Shown: in pieces, positions 34,110-45,957 of the stretch | Numbering within the stretch: the first letter of the stretch is position 1 | Layout of the letters: every line of letters starts with the position of its first letter | NCBI GenBank assembly: GCA_016648135.1 | Contig: JADDOH010004268.1 | Location: forward strand, 1 to 64,000 | Origin: Agrypnia vestita | Taxonomy: Eukaryota > Arthropoda > Insecta > Trichoptera > Phryganeidae | Reading direction: 5' to 3' | DNA length: 64,000 nt | Notes under the pieces: model-generated | The model's input: the letters and a program-made list of their open reading frames with translations, nothing else | The model's database searches: none | Told to the model about the DNA's origin: nothing | Made by a program: the position numbers and the translations under genes

Positions 34110-34800
34110 GTAACCCATAAAAACCAAGTTTTTACTATACTCCCTTTCTTTGTAAAATATAACAATATTTAAAGACGAATTAAAACATGTAACATAACAC
34201 TAAATTTACATTAATTTAATATATTTCTAAAATGTCAGATGTTTTGAGATGTCAAGATTTTAAAAGATTCAATCATCATCAATATCGTACCTTATGAATA
34301 TCCAGCGTCAAATGATTTAATCAGAATCAGATTTGAGTAATGTAGAATTCTTCAAAACTAAGCAGAAATCTAAAAGAAATAAATAATTATTTCATTTTTT
34401 CCCAAAAAAACAAATTTTGCTGTCATCTGTGAACAAATTGTTTTGTAAATTTTCGAAATTCGTAGTGATGTACCTATTATACAGACGGAGTAATTCAAAT
34501 TTAGAAAATATTCCGCGACGTTATCGGGCCGCCGCGTCGTTGCTAATCAAACTTTTCTAATAATTCCATATTGAAAAAAACAATAAAATTTCTAAAAATC
34601 CGAAATTATAGTATAATTATTAATTTTTTTAACAAAAATTTGATAGATCTTCTTTATCGTCGCCACGAGTCTGCTTGCCAAGATTCAGCTCGATTGGACC
34701 ACGGGAAAAGGGTCAAAAATCGATCCAAAGTTTTTGTTAACGGCAAGCCGGCAAGCAAGCAGACGCCACGAGTATAAAGGGAGTAAAAAAAGGGAGTAAA
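34110..34800 (+). mobile_element. Element X, copy 2
   Basis: It is present in B and absent at the matching site in A, where TTTAAAAAAATAAAATAATC is uninterrupted. The element starts GTAACCCATAAAAACC and ends in two copies of AAAGGGAGTAAA. The ends contain short inverted similarity (CTCCCTTT / AAAGGGAG). It is non-coding. Confidence 0.7.
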
Positions 34801-34876
34801 TAAAATAATCGTTTACAAAGATCAACTAATATTATACATGAGTCAAAACTATTTCGTAATTATGATTACGTATTAA

Positions 34877-34914
34877 TTTGGTACATAACCAACTATGGTT
34901 GGTTATGTACCAAA
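34877..34914. repeat. 17-bp perfect palindrome downstream of copy B
   Basis: Arms 34877-34893 and 34898-34914 flank a TATG loop. Copy A has one arm only, near 17905-17920. Confidence 0.88.
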
Positions 34915-35154
34915 AACGGTGTCACTATTCTTCAGAAATGAAAAGTTTCTTTATAAAAAGTTTCGTTCAATTAAGTTACTACTGGGACACGAAGGGGATT
35001 CGTAACTTTTTTTTCGATTTTTCTGTATTTCTTATTTTGTAGAATATAATTTAAATTTTGCGAAATTAGTGAACCCAAATTTTATTTTTAGAAATCATTG
35101 AAATATTTGGAAAATTGAATTTAATAATATACATTTCTTTACTTTCATTTAATG

Positions 35155-35313
35155 TAGTTTGTTAGTCTTGTGGTTAGGAGTTAGGACTCTTGCCTTGTGA
35201 TTCAAAGGTCGCGGGTTCGAACCTCACTCCAGACTAGCAAGTTAGTTCTATTTTCATAGTACAAGCGTTTAGCTGACAGGTATTCCGTGCTCGCATCTCT
35301 ATTTAAAAAAAAA
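35155..35313 (+). mobile_element. tRNA-derived SINE, copy 4 (in block B)
   Basis: The duplicate counterpart of the SINE at 18152, with intact B box GGGTTCGAACC and an A-rich end. Confidence 0.75.
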
Positions 35314-35705
35314 ATAGACGTACGTTAATAATTCTGTTAAGAGTATTTTAATAATTCTATTATTTATCATATATTTGTGACTTTTTTTATTAATTGTCTC
35401 CAATAACACAGGTCGACATGGTTGTCATATTTCTATTTTGAGTAAGGTCTTTACTAATTCGGGGTCGTCGATTATGAATGTAATATTAGTTTTTCTCCAT
35501 CATAATCTTTTTTTGACAAATACATTTTCTTGTTATTTTCTTTTTTTTATATAATATAAGGCTAAATATTTATTCTTGGTAATTGTATTGAAAATGTAAT
35601 CTTCTCGTTTTAAGAACTTGTCAGGTATAGTTTTTTTTAATGTTTTATATATAATAAAAAATCTTTAATACTGGAAAAACAATAATTAATGTCACTCTTT
35701 TGCCT

Positions 35706-36658
35706 TTTTACTTCCTTTCTTTTAACTCGTGTCGTCTGCTTGCTTGGTTGCTTGACGAAAGAAATTTGGATGAATTTTTAACCCTTTTCCCGAAATCCAA
35801 TCGAGTTGAAACTTTTGCAAGCAGACTCGTGGTGACGATCAAGAAGATCTATAAAAAAATATAATAATTATAGCATAGTTTTGGATTTTTCAAATTTTTA
35901 ATGGTTTTTTCAAATTGGAATCATTACAAAATTTTGATACTACTACCAACGGCGGCCTGATAACGTCACGCAATATTGAAAATTTGAATTACTTCGGTAG
36001 GTTTAATAGGTACTTCACTACAAATTTTGAAAATTTATGACAATTGGTTCACAGATGATAGCACACTTCGGTTTTTTGGGAAGAAATCAAATAATAAAGA
36101 GATATTTTGAGAGATTTTTGACATAGATATTTGTCTAGACATGTTTCATTTTCAGCCAATCAATTATTTAATTACATTATGGTAAACTTAATTTACAAAG
36201 AAAGGGAGTAAAATAAAAACGCTCGCAATGGTCCCTGCGTTTCCGTGACATATCTCCATCTCTCTTTCCCCTTCCTGCTCTGTATCTCCGTCCCACTCTG
36301 GCCAAGCCAGCTGCGGACGAATTCGCCGAAGAGCGGGGGTCTTCTCTGAAGACGGGATAACCACCACGCCGCATTGGTGCTCCGAATATACATCGATTTC
36401 GAGCGGAATAAGTGCGCGATCCCTGGTTCCAGACGAAGATGATACATTCCCTTCTCGCGCCAGAAGTCGAGGAAGTGCGTACAGTCGTTCTACTCATCAA
36501 GAAAAGCGAGGTAGGCCAGATTCCTTTCCATTTCTTCCTTTAATAATTTCGGGTTGCGTCTCAAACAAGGACATCAGCGGATACATTCCATGGGATCAAT
36601 TCCCATCTATTTATTATATGCAACAGGGAGTAAAATAAAAACTTGGTTTTTATGGGTA
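35706..36658 (-). mobile_element. Element X, copy with nested LTR remnant
   Basis: Reverse orientation to 34110. It is interrupted at 36221-36625 by an LTR remnant and resumes to end in CTTGGTTTTTATGGGTAA. Confidence 0.6.
36221..36625 (+). mobile_element. BEL/Pao-like solo LTR, 5' end replaced
   Basis: It matches 19248-19657 and ends CAACA followed by GGGAG. The first 37 bases of the LTR seen in copy A are missing. In their place stands a copy of the right flank, so an 18-base direct repeat (36203-36220 and 36625-36642) surrounds the remnant. Confidence 0.6.
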
Positions 36659-38644
36659 AGTTTTTTTACACCTTTTTGACCACTGTTTTTCCTGTTAAAT
36701 GACATATAACGAAGGAGGTCTTATAAATCTAACGTATTTGTTTTTAGTGGATAAATCATATTTACTTACATTAAAATGCCTTCATGAGGTCGTAAACACT
36801 GTTCTGAAACATTTTGTTTTTATGGTAGCTTTAAAATTTATAAACAAGGCAATAATGTGACAAATCTGAAAAAATATTACTACGCTTATTATGGAATGAA
36901 GTTCGGTGATTAAGTAATACATGAGCTCTGTCCATTGTGTGCACAATTTTTGTTGAAAAATGGATAAGTGGACAAATGGTAAAAGAAATTCTATGTCTTA
37001 TGGCATTCCTATTCTATAGAGAGAACCAAAAAACCATGGCGGTGACTGATATTTTTTCTCTTATAATATCAAAGGTCTCAGTGCCAAGGATAAGAACACT
37101 ATTTTTACCCAAATTTACCGTCCGCTATTAAACCGATTCCAAATGGGTTTGAAATACACATTTCTCTGTTATATACAGATGTACGCTACGATGAGTCACT
37201 AGAAAATGACTCGGAAATGTACAAATCACATGAAAATTTTCAATTGGAAACAGATTGCCCACAAGTTTTTATAGTAAAAGATCTAGGCCTTTAGAAGGAT
37301 GCTGCATTAACTTATAAATTGATGTCACGCGAAATATCTTTTAAAACCAGAACAAAAACGTTTTATTTTAATTTAGAAATAGCGATGAAAATTTTTTCAT
37401 TCCTTTCTTTTTCATGTAGGGCAAATTCCATAAGCTGGGCTTTAATATGTTAAAATTTCATATTGAGAACTCGCTTTTTTTTATTTCTTTTTAGTATTAG
37501 AAATATTTTTTTAAAAGTGGCGGCTCTTAGGGCAATATATATCTAGATAACTAACTATAATAATTTTTAAAATGTTCCGTCTATATTCCATAGATAAGAA
37601 ATACAAAACATGTAATACGATCAGGATCATAAACTGCACTCTTAATGTAAAAAGAAAGACAAACATCTATGGTTTAAAAAATCATCAATTCTTACTTTCC
37701 TGCCTTACAGCAGGAATGTTAAAATTTGCGGTTAGATTTCGTCATACATAAATCGTCATAAATATTCACATCGATGATTTCTATCCTAAGATAAGTCTAA
37801 GGAGCGAACATTTTTCTCGTAATTATGCTATAACATATATAACAGCACCTTTCTGAAACTATAACTTTAAGCATTACATTTCGTACACGCTTCTCGACAA
37901 TTCTGTCTCAAACATCCATCGTAAATATATATTCTGTTCCGTATATTCTGTAAATCGAAAACTATTTTCCTACTTTTCAACACGCCGTTTCTCCGGTGTA
38001 GGCAGACACAATTTTTGTTTTTGGCTCTTCAAACTCATGTCTCAGTCACTTTCATACATAGCTGGTTAATATGATTACTATCCGTTCCTTTACTTAACAC
38101 AAACAAACATCCCAAATACACAAACACATTTACTCATTATTGCATACCACCTTCGTGAGATAATAATTTTTTACATGATTTTTATACAATAATTTTTAAA
38201 AGACCCAAGGGTCTGGCAATAAACCCGCCATTATTGTATGTATCAAAAATTAATAAATAAATAAATGAAATCTCCAAATCATTATCGTATAGCATATATT
38301 AGAAGGCATCTGTAATATCTGTATATGATAATAATTTTTTACATGGTTTTTACACAATAATTTTAAACAGACCCAAGCTTAGGACATTATCGTATAGCAT
38401 ATATATGAAAGCATCTGTAATATCTATACATGATAAGTAATAATAAACATCATCATCATTACCATTCTTTCTACAGCTCCTGTAGTTCATGATTTATGAA
38501 GAATTTTCTTCCATTGATTTCTAAAATAGATATGTCCTTTAGAGCATTGTCACTTCAGCTTAGTCACAATTATCAGTCATATTAGTTAATGTACCACACA
38601 TCTCCTCGCGGTCATATTAGTAACTAGGTATACATATTAGCTTA
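36659..38644. other. Unassigned intergenic DNA
   Basis: No gene is supported. A short frame at 36937-37131 has no domain. Near 37980-38070 a fragment with ACGCCGTTTCTCC is a relic of the module seen at 9300. Two related stretches at 38160-38240 and 38325-38410 share ACAATAATTTT and ACCCAAG, a small degenerate direct repeat. Confidence 0.35.
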
Positions 38645-38832
38645 AAAATTTGATGCAAATACGAAATACGTGTCACATCAATACTCTTATTTTTTCAAAT
38701 TAAGCTAAAAGCTCTTGTTACTTAGATACTCTTGTTACGAGAATATGGCTCTCTTGCTAGTCTCCAGGAGTGGGGCTTGAACTAACAGCCACTGGATCAC
38801 AAAAAGATTCTTAACGTTTAAACTAACAAGCT
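38645..38832 (-). mobile_element. tRNA-derived SINE, copy 5 (degenerate)
   Basis: The ACGAAATACGTGTCACATCA tail and the AACTTGCTAGTCT-like middle can be recognised on the plus strand. The B box and head are mutated. Confidence 0.6.
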
Positions 38833-38882
38833 ACTTCTATATCTATATCTAATGATAGTAATAATAATAAAATCATCATCAT

Positions 38883-38990
38883 TATCATTTTCGGCTCTTC
38901 GTTCCAGGAGGGTCTGGGCCTCCCCAAGAGTCTTCCTCCACTGATCTCGATCTTGCGCCAGCTCTCTCCAATTCTTGATCTGATATATTT
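38883..38990 (-). pseudogene. LINE C-terminal relic
   Basis: The minus strand reads QIKNWRELAQDRDQWRKTL followed by EAQTLLERRAEN. This is the common C-terminal end of a LINE endonuclease-reverse transcriptase. Only this end is readable. Confidence 0.6.
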
Positions 38991-39179
38991 CAAGGCATAT
39001 ATATATTTGGATATGTTATCACTCTATATTAATTTTTCGCCCCATTGGTCCTTACTCAACAGGGACTTCGATGTTTGTTGTTGCCATTTTCTCCACGTGA
39101 CCCACATATATAAATTCCGCCGATGTCTTCCCAATTTGGTCACATTTAGCTCCGTAAATAGACTAATGAGTTAATCATC

Positions 39180-40078
39180 ATAGCGCCTACGACAAAGTTC
39201 ATTTTCTAGAAAAAAATAAAATATCAAATTAAAAATAAATAGAATTTAGATAGCACGCAATTAAAAAATTTAAACCTGTTTCGAAACTCTGGCCAAAATA
39301 TTGTGATCCTTTTTTGTTTTTATTTAAATTCGTGAAACACCTCAAACATCACGCTTTTAATTAATTTTAAAATTTATTTTATTACATAAATATACACATA
39401 CCTATATTCATACGTAAGTGGATTATCCCACATTTTACTTCGGTAATTACTCTTTTGGTCTCAGTTCGCTAATAAGGACAGCAATAAACTATAGAATAGA
39501 TGTAATCGCCCTCTGGTTACAAGGCGTAATTAATTAAATATAGTAATTAATAATATGCTAAAACGGCAATGTTTCCTATTTATCTAGGAAACCATTACTT
39601 AGGAGCATAAAATGCCACACAAATCATTTGGGCGTGTCCAAGTCAATGTCTCGCTATCACGAGGAGCAAAGATATATTTCGGACACGTACCCCGCACGTA
39701 TTCACATGCGGATATGTACTTGCATACATTAATATCGTACATTTAGAGGTGAAACTCGATTGCATTGAAATTCGAATCACTATAATATGAAAAAATGTAG
39801 TTAATACTAAGTAGTACTGAAGTCTTCAGGGGTCTTACTTGAATATGATAAATAATAAATGTTTAGAGATATGTTTTTATTTTTATAATCTCATAATAAG
39901 TAGGTAATGTTATTTTTTAGGAAAGAACTGTATGTATATTAATGAATATATTAAAACAATTTTGTAAGGCATACATTTTTCAATATTAATGCTAAATAAT
40001 TGATTTGGTAAAAAAATAAATTGGTACCTAAATTATTTTTTTTGTAATTCAATTAGAAATAGATTTCTGGGATATCAA
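39180..40078. other. Unassigned AT-rich DNA
   Basis: I see no gene, repeat boundary or RNA gene in this stretch. Confidence 0.3.
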
Positions 40079-40290
40079 TTTTATTTTTTAACAAACAGAC
40101 CATCAACAGGTCATTAATGACCCTAATAAATGATCTTAAAGTGACATTAAAGTACAAAGAACATTTTGTGAACACTGAAAATTACATAATAATGAGAGAA
40201 AAATAAGGATTAAAATATGTCATAAAATATAAACTAGAGTACTAAGGAATTAAATTTCATACGACACGAAGCAAAGCGACACCAGAGTTA
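40079..40290 (-). pseudogene. LINE 3' end relic
   Basis: The minus strand ends GACCTGTTGATGGTCTGTTT followed by an A/T-rich tail, the same 3' end as the relics in intron 3 of the nuclease copies. Confidence 0.55.
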
Positions 40291-40298
40291 ATTGAATA

Positions 40299-41054
40299 CT
40301 AGATGTTTGTACCCGGCGTTGCCTGGGTTGAGGATTTTGTTAAAAATAAGTTTGTGGTGACACAATAAGGTTCCGTTATGAAAAAAAATGGTCTATGTAT
40401 TTCGCCGGGTCCTAAAGAATAAGTATGCAAAATTCGAGTCAGATTGGTCAAACGGTACAGATTTTCTAGGAAAATATATCGGGGGAAGTATCGCTTATGT
40501 TACCCTCCAAGCCCTTAAGAATAAGTATGCAAAATTTGGGTCAGATTCGTCAAATGGTGTAGATTTGTTAAGAAAATATATGAGGAGGAGGGTGTGGGAT
40601 AAAGAGGGACGGAGGAAATATTGCTTATTTTACTATATCAAGAAAAAATATCAGGGGGAGGAGAAGAGGGAGGTGGAAATATCATCTTGTTACCCACAAG
40701 TTCCTTAAGAATATGTATGCAAATTTTGGGTCAGATCGGTTAAATGGTGTCAGGGGAAATCTGTTCTATATACAAATCGTCATTGTTTGGCCAATCTGAA
40801 TCAAATTTTACATACTTATTCTTTAGTACCCTGTGGACAACAAAAGTGAAATTTCCCCCCTCCCCCTGTAACTCTCCCCCTTCCGTGATATATTTTCATG
40901 CCTCTCTGTACCATTCGACCGATCTGATCCAAATTTTGCATACTTGTTCTTTGGGATACGGTGGGTAACATAGGTGAAATTTCCTGCCTTCCCTGATATA
41001 TTTTCCATACAAATCTATTGTTCGACCAATATGATACGCGCAGTATCATTCGAA
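40299..41054 (-). mobile_element. Helitron-like element, copy 2 (rearranged)
   Basis: The minus-strand 3' end is CTAG before T (40299-40302), preceded by a small hairpin (CCCAGGCAACGCCGGG). The interior has three to four units like those at 3892-4253. From about 40776 the units are inverted, making a head-to-head array. The 5' TC end is not visible. Confidence 0.5.
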
Positions 41055-41064
41055 TTAAAATGAA

Positions 41065-41250
41065 ATCTTATTTAAAAAAAATTGAGTTGCGAACACGGAA
41101 TACGCGTGGTATCAATATTCTTATAATTTTCAAATAAAGTTAATCGCTTTTGCTACGAAAATAAGACTAACTTGCTGGTGTCCTGGAACGGAGCTCGAAC
41201 CACGAACACCCGGATCGCTAGGCGAGAGTCATAACCACCAGCAAACTACT
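41065..41250 (-). mobile_element. tRNA-derived SINE, copy 6 (diverged)
   Basis: The plus strand shows GAACACGGAATACGCGTGG, ATTCTTATAATTTTCAAA and GAGCTCGAACCACGAAC in the order expected for a reversed SINE. The B box is partly kept. Confidence 0.65.
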
Positions 41251-42469
41251 CGATCAATTATTTCTTAATTGATTAATAAAATTAATGTATTCTAAACTTC
41301 GAATACATTACAGCTAGCTTATTCCGGGTTCTGAAGATTTCACCACAGATCAGTGTACGTTCTGTAATAGTGAGTTATGTATAAAGTTTGTATGGACTGA
41401 AAAGACAGTAGATAAACGTAAATTTATCTGCCGACTGTTAAAGTCGCTATGTTCCGCATTAGAATTTCTTACTTGTTTTATGTGTGTATCGATTAAATAC
41501 TCACAAGGACAAACACTTTTATGATATACTTCTGCATCGAATCAATATTATTCGTACCTTAAGAAAATAAAAAACAAAAACAATGTATAACTTTAATGGC
41601 AAATCCTTGTTTACAACACATATATTTTTACGGCGTAGTTTTTTCAATGGATTAAGGCTATCCCACTAGACAACGCCTGCAGCAGAGTTTTGATTTTTGC
41701 TCGAAGACTTTTATCATTAAATATGACCACAGTAACTGTTAATATAACAGGATTATTAAAATATTTAACAAATTCGTCCGAGCGACGCCCACATTTTGTC
41801 ACCACCGCCCGCCGTTAGTCACATTTGCATGTGAATGAGTGTTTACATTGAGATCGCTTTATTACTCCCTCGACACTTATCGCGTAATAAGTTTTGTGTG
41901 ACTTGCGCCTCATTTTAGGGTAGACCGATGTCAGGGGGGCGGGGGGCGGGGGTTAGAAGGGCGGTCGTCAACCTGTCACATGAATAATTGAGCCGACACA
42001 GTTATGGCTCAAATGTAATTATTAGGTTTGCAGGGAAATGTTTTTCTGTGGTTTGTAGATCACATTTTTACGACATCGACTCTACGTATAGAATGAGATT
42101 TTTAATGCTGTGTTACCCCGATGTTACTTTATATATATTTGTAGGTGGGACTTATGCACTTTACAGGAAGGACGACATATGTAAGTTGAAAATTACGGCA
42201 ATCGGGATATGAAAAGAGGAATCAGATCTCAGTCACTGCTATCTACTAATAAAACATCAATATGTTTTAAGTTTAGATTTGTTTTTATTACATAATCATC
42301 TTATAAAAAAAAGGAAAAACGATTATAACCTAATTATTTTCAGGGAAAAGAAAAATAATATAACCACGAAAAACCAACGACGTAAGTCAGGTAACGTAAC
42401 TCGAGGTACTTCTGTACCACCAAATTATCGATAATTTAAGTAATCTGGCCAATGATTACTTTAATACAT
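41251..42469. other. Unassigned DNA with a G-quadruplex motif
   Basis: No coding exon is supported. A short frame at 41988-42212 has no domain. A strong G4-type motif lies at 41934-41961. Confidence 0.35.
41934..41961 (+). other. G-quadruplex-forming motif
   Basis: G runs of 6, 6, 5 and 3 are separated by loops of 1, 1 and 6 bases, fulfilling the classical G3+N1-7 rule. It stands out in an AT-rich region. Confidence 0.8.
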
Positions 42470-42898
42470 TATATATACCTACCAATAAAATTCAATGTCA
42501 GCCTGTCGGTCTGTCTGTCTGTTCTCTATACAAATCTACCCGTTTTCCGATTCGACTCAAATATTGTATACTTACGCTTTAGGACCCGGCGGATAACATA
42601 GGTGACATTTCTTCCCTCCAGTTTTACCCTTTCCCCTGCTCTGATATATTTTCAACGCAAATCTGTACCGTTCGACCGATTGGACTCAAAATTAGCAAAC
42701 TTATTATTTAGGACTATTGCACACATATTCCCGACGGAAAAAATATGCCACATTTCTTCCCTAGAGATCCTATCCATCCCAACCTTGATTAAATGGAAAC
42801 ATTGTTTTGATTTCAGGCTTTGTAAAACAATGGAACCTTTGTTTTCCCCCACAAATTTATTTTCAACTTAATCCTTAACCCGTGCAATTTTTAGCTAG
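42470..42898 (+). mobile_element. Helitron-like element, copy 3
   Basis: The 3' end CTAG (42895-42898) precedes T. The interior carries the same TTTAGGACCCGGCGGATAAC and ATATTTTCAACGCAAATCTG units as copy 1. The 5' end near TATATACCTA has lost the TC. Confidence 0.6.
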
Positions 42899-45800
42899 TA
42901 TTATATAAGATATAAGACGGTAAAAAATAACAATGATGTGTACAATTTTAATACCCTTCTCAGAAATCAAAACCATGTTAAACTTCCTTATTAAAAGACT
43001 TTTTTAGATTAGAACTGTTAAACCCTAAAACTTTCTCATACACTGTTTTGAAATGATATGTAGTTGTTGATATGTACCTATAGTTTGCGCATATTATACC
43101 TTTTTAATTTGGTCTCGCTTCGTCATGTCGTACCGATAAAATCTGTCTAAAATTCTCACAATTTTAAAATAACAGAAATATTCCGTCCCCTTTATACTTG
43201 TAATACTTGTATCCTTAGAGAAGGTTTGCTTAAATTTAAGTCATATAAATAGCGTTGCGTAATATTAAAGATATTTCCATATTTTATTTTTTTATGGGAA
43301 ACTAATAGTGCACACAAATAAAAATTTGGTTACATCAGTATCAAACAGGAGAAGGACAATTTTACAAGCTTCCACAGAATTATCAAATTATATGAAGTAC
43401 TGCACAATAACAGCGAGAATCAAAAAATAAAAAGTAGGAGGGAAATCAGGAGTGGGAAAGACAGGTCGGATCTGACCTGTAAAAATAAAGAAAAAAAAAA
43501 TATAGCATAAAGATAGATTAAAGCGTCCCATAAAATGGGTCTATATAGTACATCGGGTCAAAAGGTGATTTTATTGTAATAAAATGGTCTATATAATAGT
43601 ATGCACCATGTGCGGTACTTTATTTTTCATAATTTCAATCAATTTTGTCGAAATTCGGCTTCAAAAGTTGGCTAACATGGATTAAGGGTCTATATTTATC
43701 TATATTCATATGGTAGTAGCAAATATGACGAATGTCAACAATTCGACGATGTCACTGGAATTGCCTAATAACATGAATAAACAAAGAAAACGTAAAATTA
43801 ATATCCGTAGTTGGCAAGTGAAAATTATAAAAAAAAAAACTGATATTCTGTTTTTTTCCGTTCACGTATAATAATATTCTGTTTTTTGCATACCTACATA
43901 CTCTTTTTATAGGGACGCCTTCAAATAACATATAATATATGCGTATATGCATATATTTGCAGAAACACACGTAAAACGATACACTATAATGTTAGAGTTA
44001 TGATTAAGGTAAGGTACTCGAGTATTCGAGAATTTTAATATCATAGATTGATGAATTGAAGAAATCTGAGTCGCCGAATTCAGTATTGAATTTGATGACG
44101 GATACAAAAAGGATTTTTTCCAAGAGTTGGTTATATTCGTGAATAAGTATTGAATAAAGAAATCATTGAAATAATGCTGTATAATGGGGACAAGTAATTT
44201 TGTAAAAAATTGGTGACAGTGTAATCCTATTTTTAAAACTTATCAATAAAAAAAATCAGTTGCCTTCGGTAAGGGAAGGTTAGAATATGAATACTTAAGG
44301 GTCCTAAAATAATTGAGAAGTTGGCAAAATATTTCTGTTGGTGGGCGTGCGTAATGCGTACCGTCCAAGCTTGACGGCCGTGACAAATAGTCATTACATT
44401 TGGAAGAAAGAAAAATATTGGCTACATTTATAAATCTTGCTGCGGGGACGGCATTGGTCCATTCAGGAGGCTGCGAAGCACGCTGCCTCCCAGGGGATGA
44501 GAACCGGTCCTGCATAACAATAGTTCTCAAGAATCGCAAGATGCCGCCAGACCCAGTATAAATTATGTCTGACGAGAAAACGCCAGATATTGCGAAAAAA
44601 ATCTTAAATAAAAATATTTTTCATTTTTTATTATGTTTACAGATATTATATTGCTAAATTAATACTATACCCATTCCAAACTACTATACTCGTACCTAAT
44701 ATTGCTAGAAAAGTAGAAAAAATATGTATGTGACAATTTTTTTCCTTCTATATCTTTACAAATCTTTGTTTGGAACAATATTGTAATTCATTACGCCCCC
44801 CTTCACATATGTTTATGTTTTCGTACAATTTTTATCGTTTTTTCTCGGATTTCTTGTGTAAATGTATCTTTATCGCCAGATTGCATAGATCTAAAATAAA
44901 TAAACGAAAAAAAATTTACACATCACATTCATTCGCTTTTTATTCTTAAATTAAATTAAATTAAATTCTTCATAAATCCTGCTGTATTTATCTAATGACT
45001 CAGTAATGGCTGCGTACATTAGAATAGGTCTAGCTAGGCCAGTAATGGCCAGCAGACTTGCTAACATAATTAATTATTAGTATATTCATGCATTTGGAGG
45101 AATTTTGGTATTATTTAATGGGGTTTAAGGAAATCTAACCCTACACTTTGCGAACAAACCGAAAGAATTATCCGAAGGTCAACAAAGTAAAGATAAATGA
45201 TTTCACTTAACGCTGAATGGCCGGCTTATAATAGATACGTGGTACGACGATAGTTTTAGAGCGATATTCAACCGATAAGGCTTATCCTAAAGATGACTTA
45301 TGAGATTTATCCAAAACGTTGTGACAACAATAGTCCTTTTCAGGTCAGGACCAACAGACTCAGGATAATCAAAAAACATCCATTCTAATATTATACTCAA
45401 CCAGTGAGAACCTCAAGTGTGAGAAATTAATCTATTCTGTGTAAGAAATTAATTTTACCCACCGACAAGCATGGTTCTGACTTTTTAGACCAAGTCTTGA
45501 CAATGGCACGTGTTTGCGTACTGAAAAGTCGGCGTAGGTTTCCTTAGAAAATCCACCACGAACGCGATCTAATCCAGAAGATATAGGAACGTGTTCCGTG
45601 CACTAGTGCTCGCAGAAACCTCCAACTCATGTTTTACTCACTCACGTACTCCATCATTTTTCGGATAACACAATAAATGTGGCGTGTAGATGCAAAACCG
45701 CTGCTATTCATTTCAGCGTCCACGGATAAATTTTATATAATTATATATATCACGATATTTATGGCTTGATTTTTATTTTTGATATATATCAAGAAAAACT

Positions 45801-45957
45801 TTCTGCGGTCGTTAATAAATGGCGCTAGTTGTATTTTAAAAAGTAATAGTGGTTATTTTTTGATATCTGCGATCCTTACTAGATGGCGCTAGTTTTATTT
45901 TAAAAAGTGCTACGGTTGTTTTTTTAGTTTAATTTGTTTCAAATAATCCGTTAACAC
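42899..45957. other. Unassigned intergenic DNA with small repeats
   Basis: No gene is supported. A minus-strand frame at 44243-44539 has no domain I know; its GC-richer part (44440-44530) may be a repeat. At 45828-45866 and 45890-45930 a direct repeat with ATGGCGCTAGTT and TATTTTAAAAAGT occurs. At 45676 there is one arm of the foldback seen at 15815 and 30113. Confidence 0.35.
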
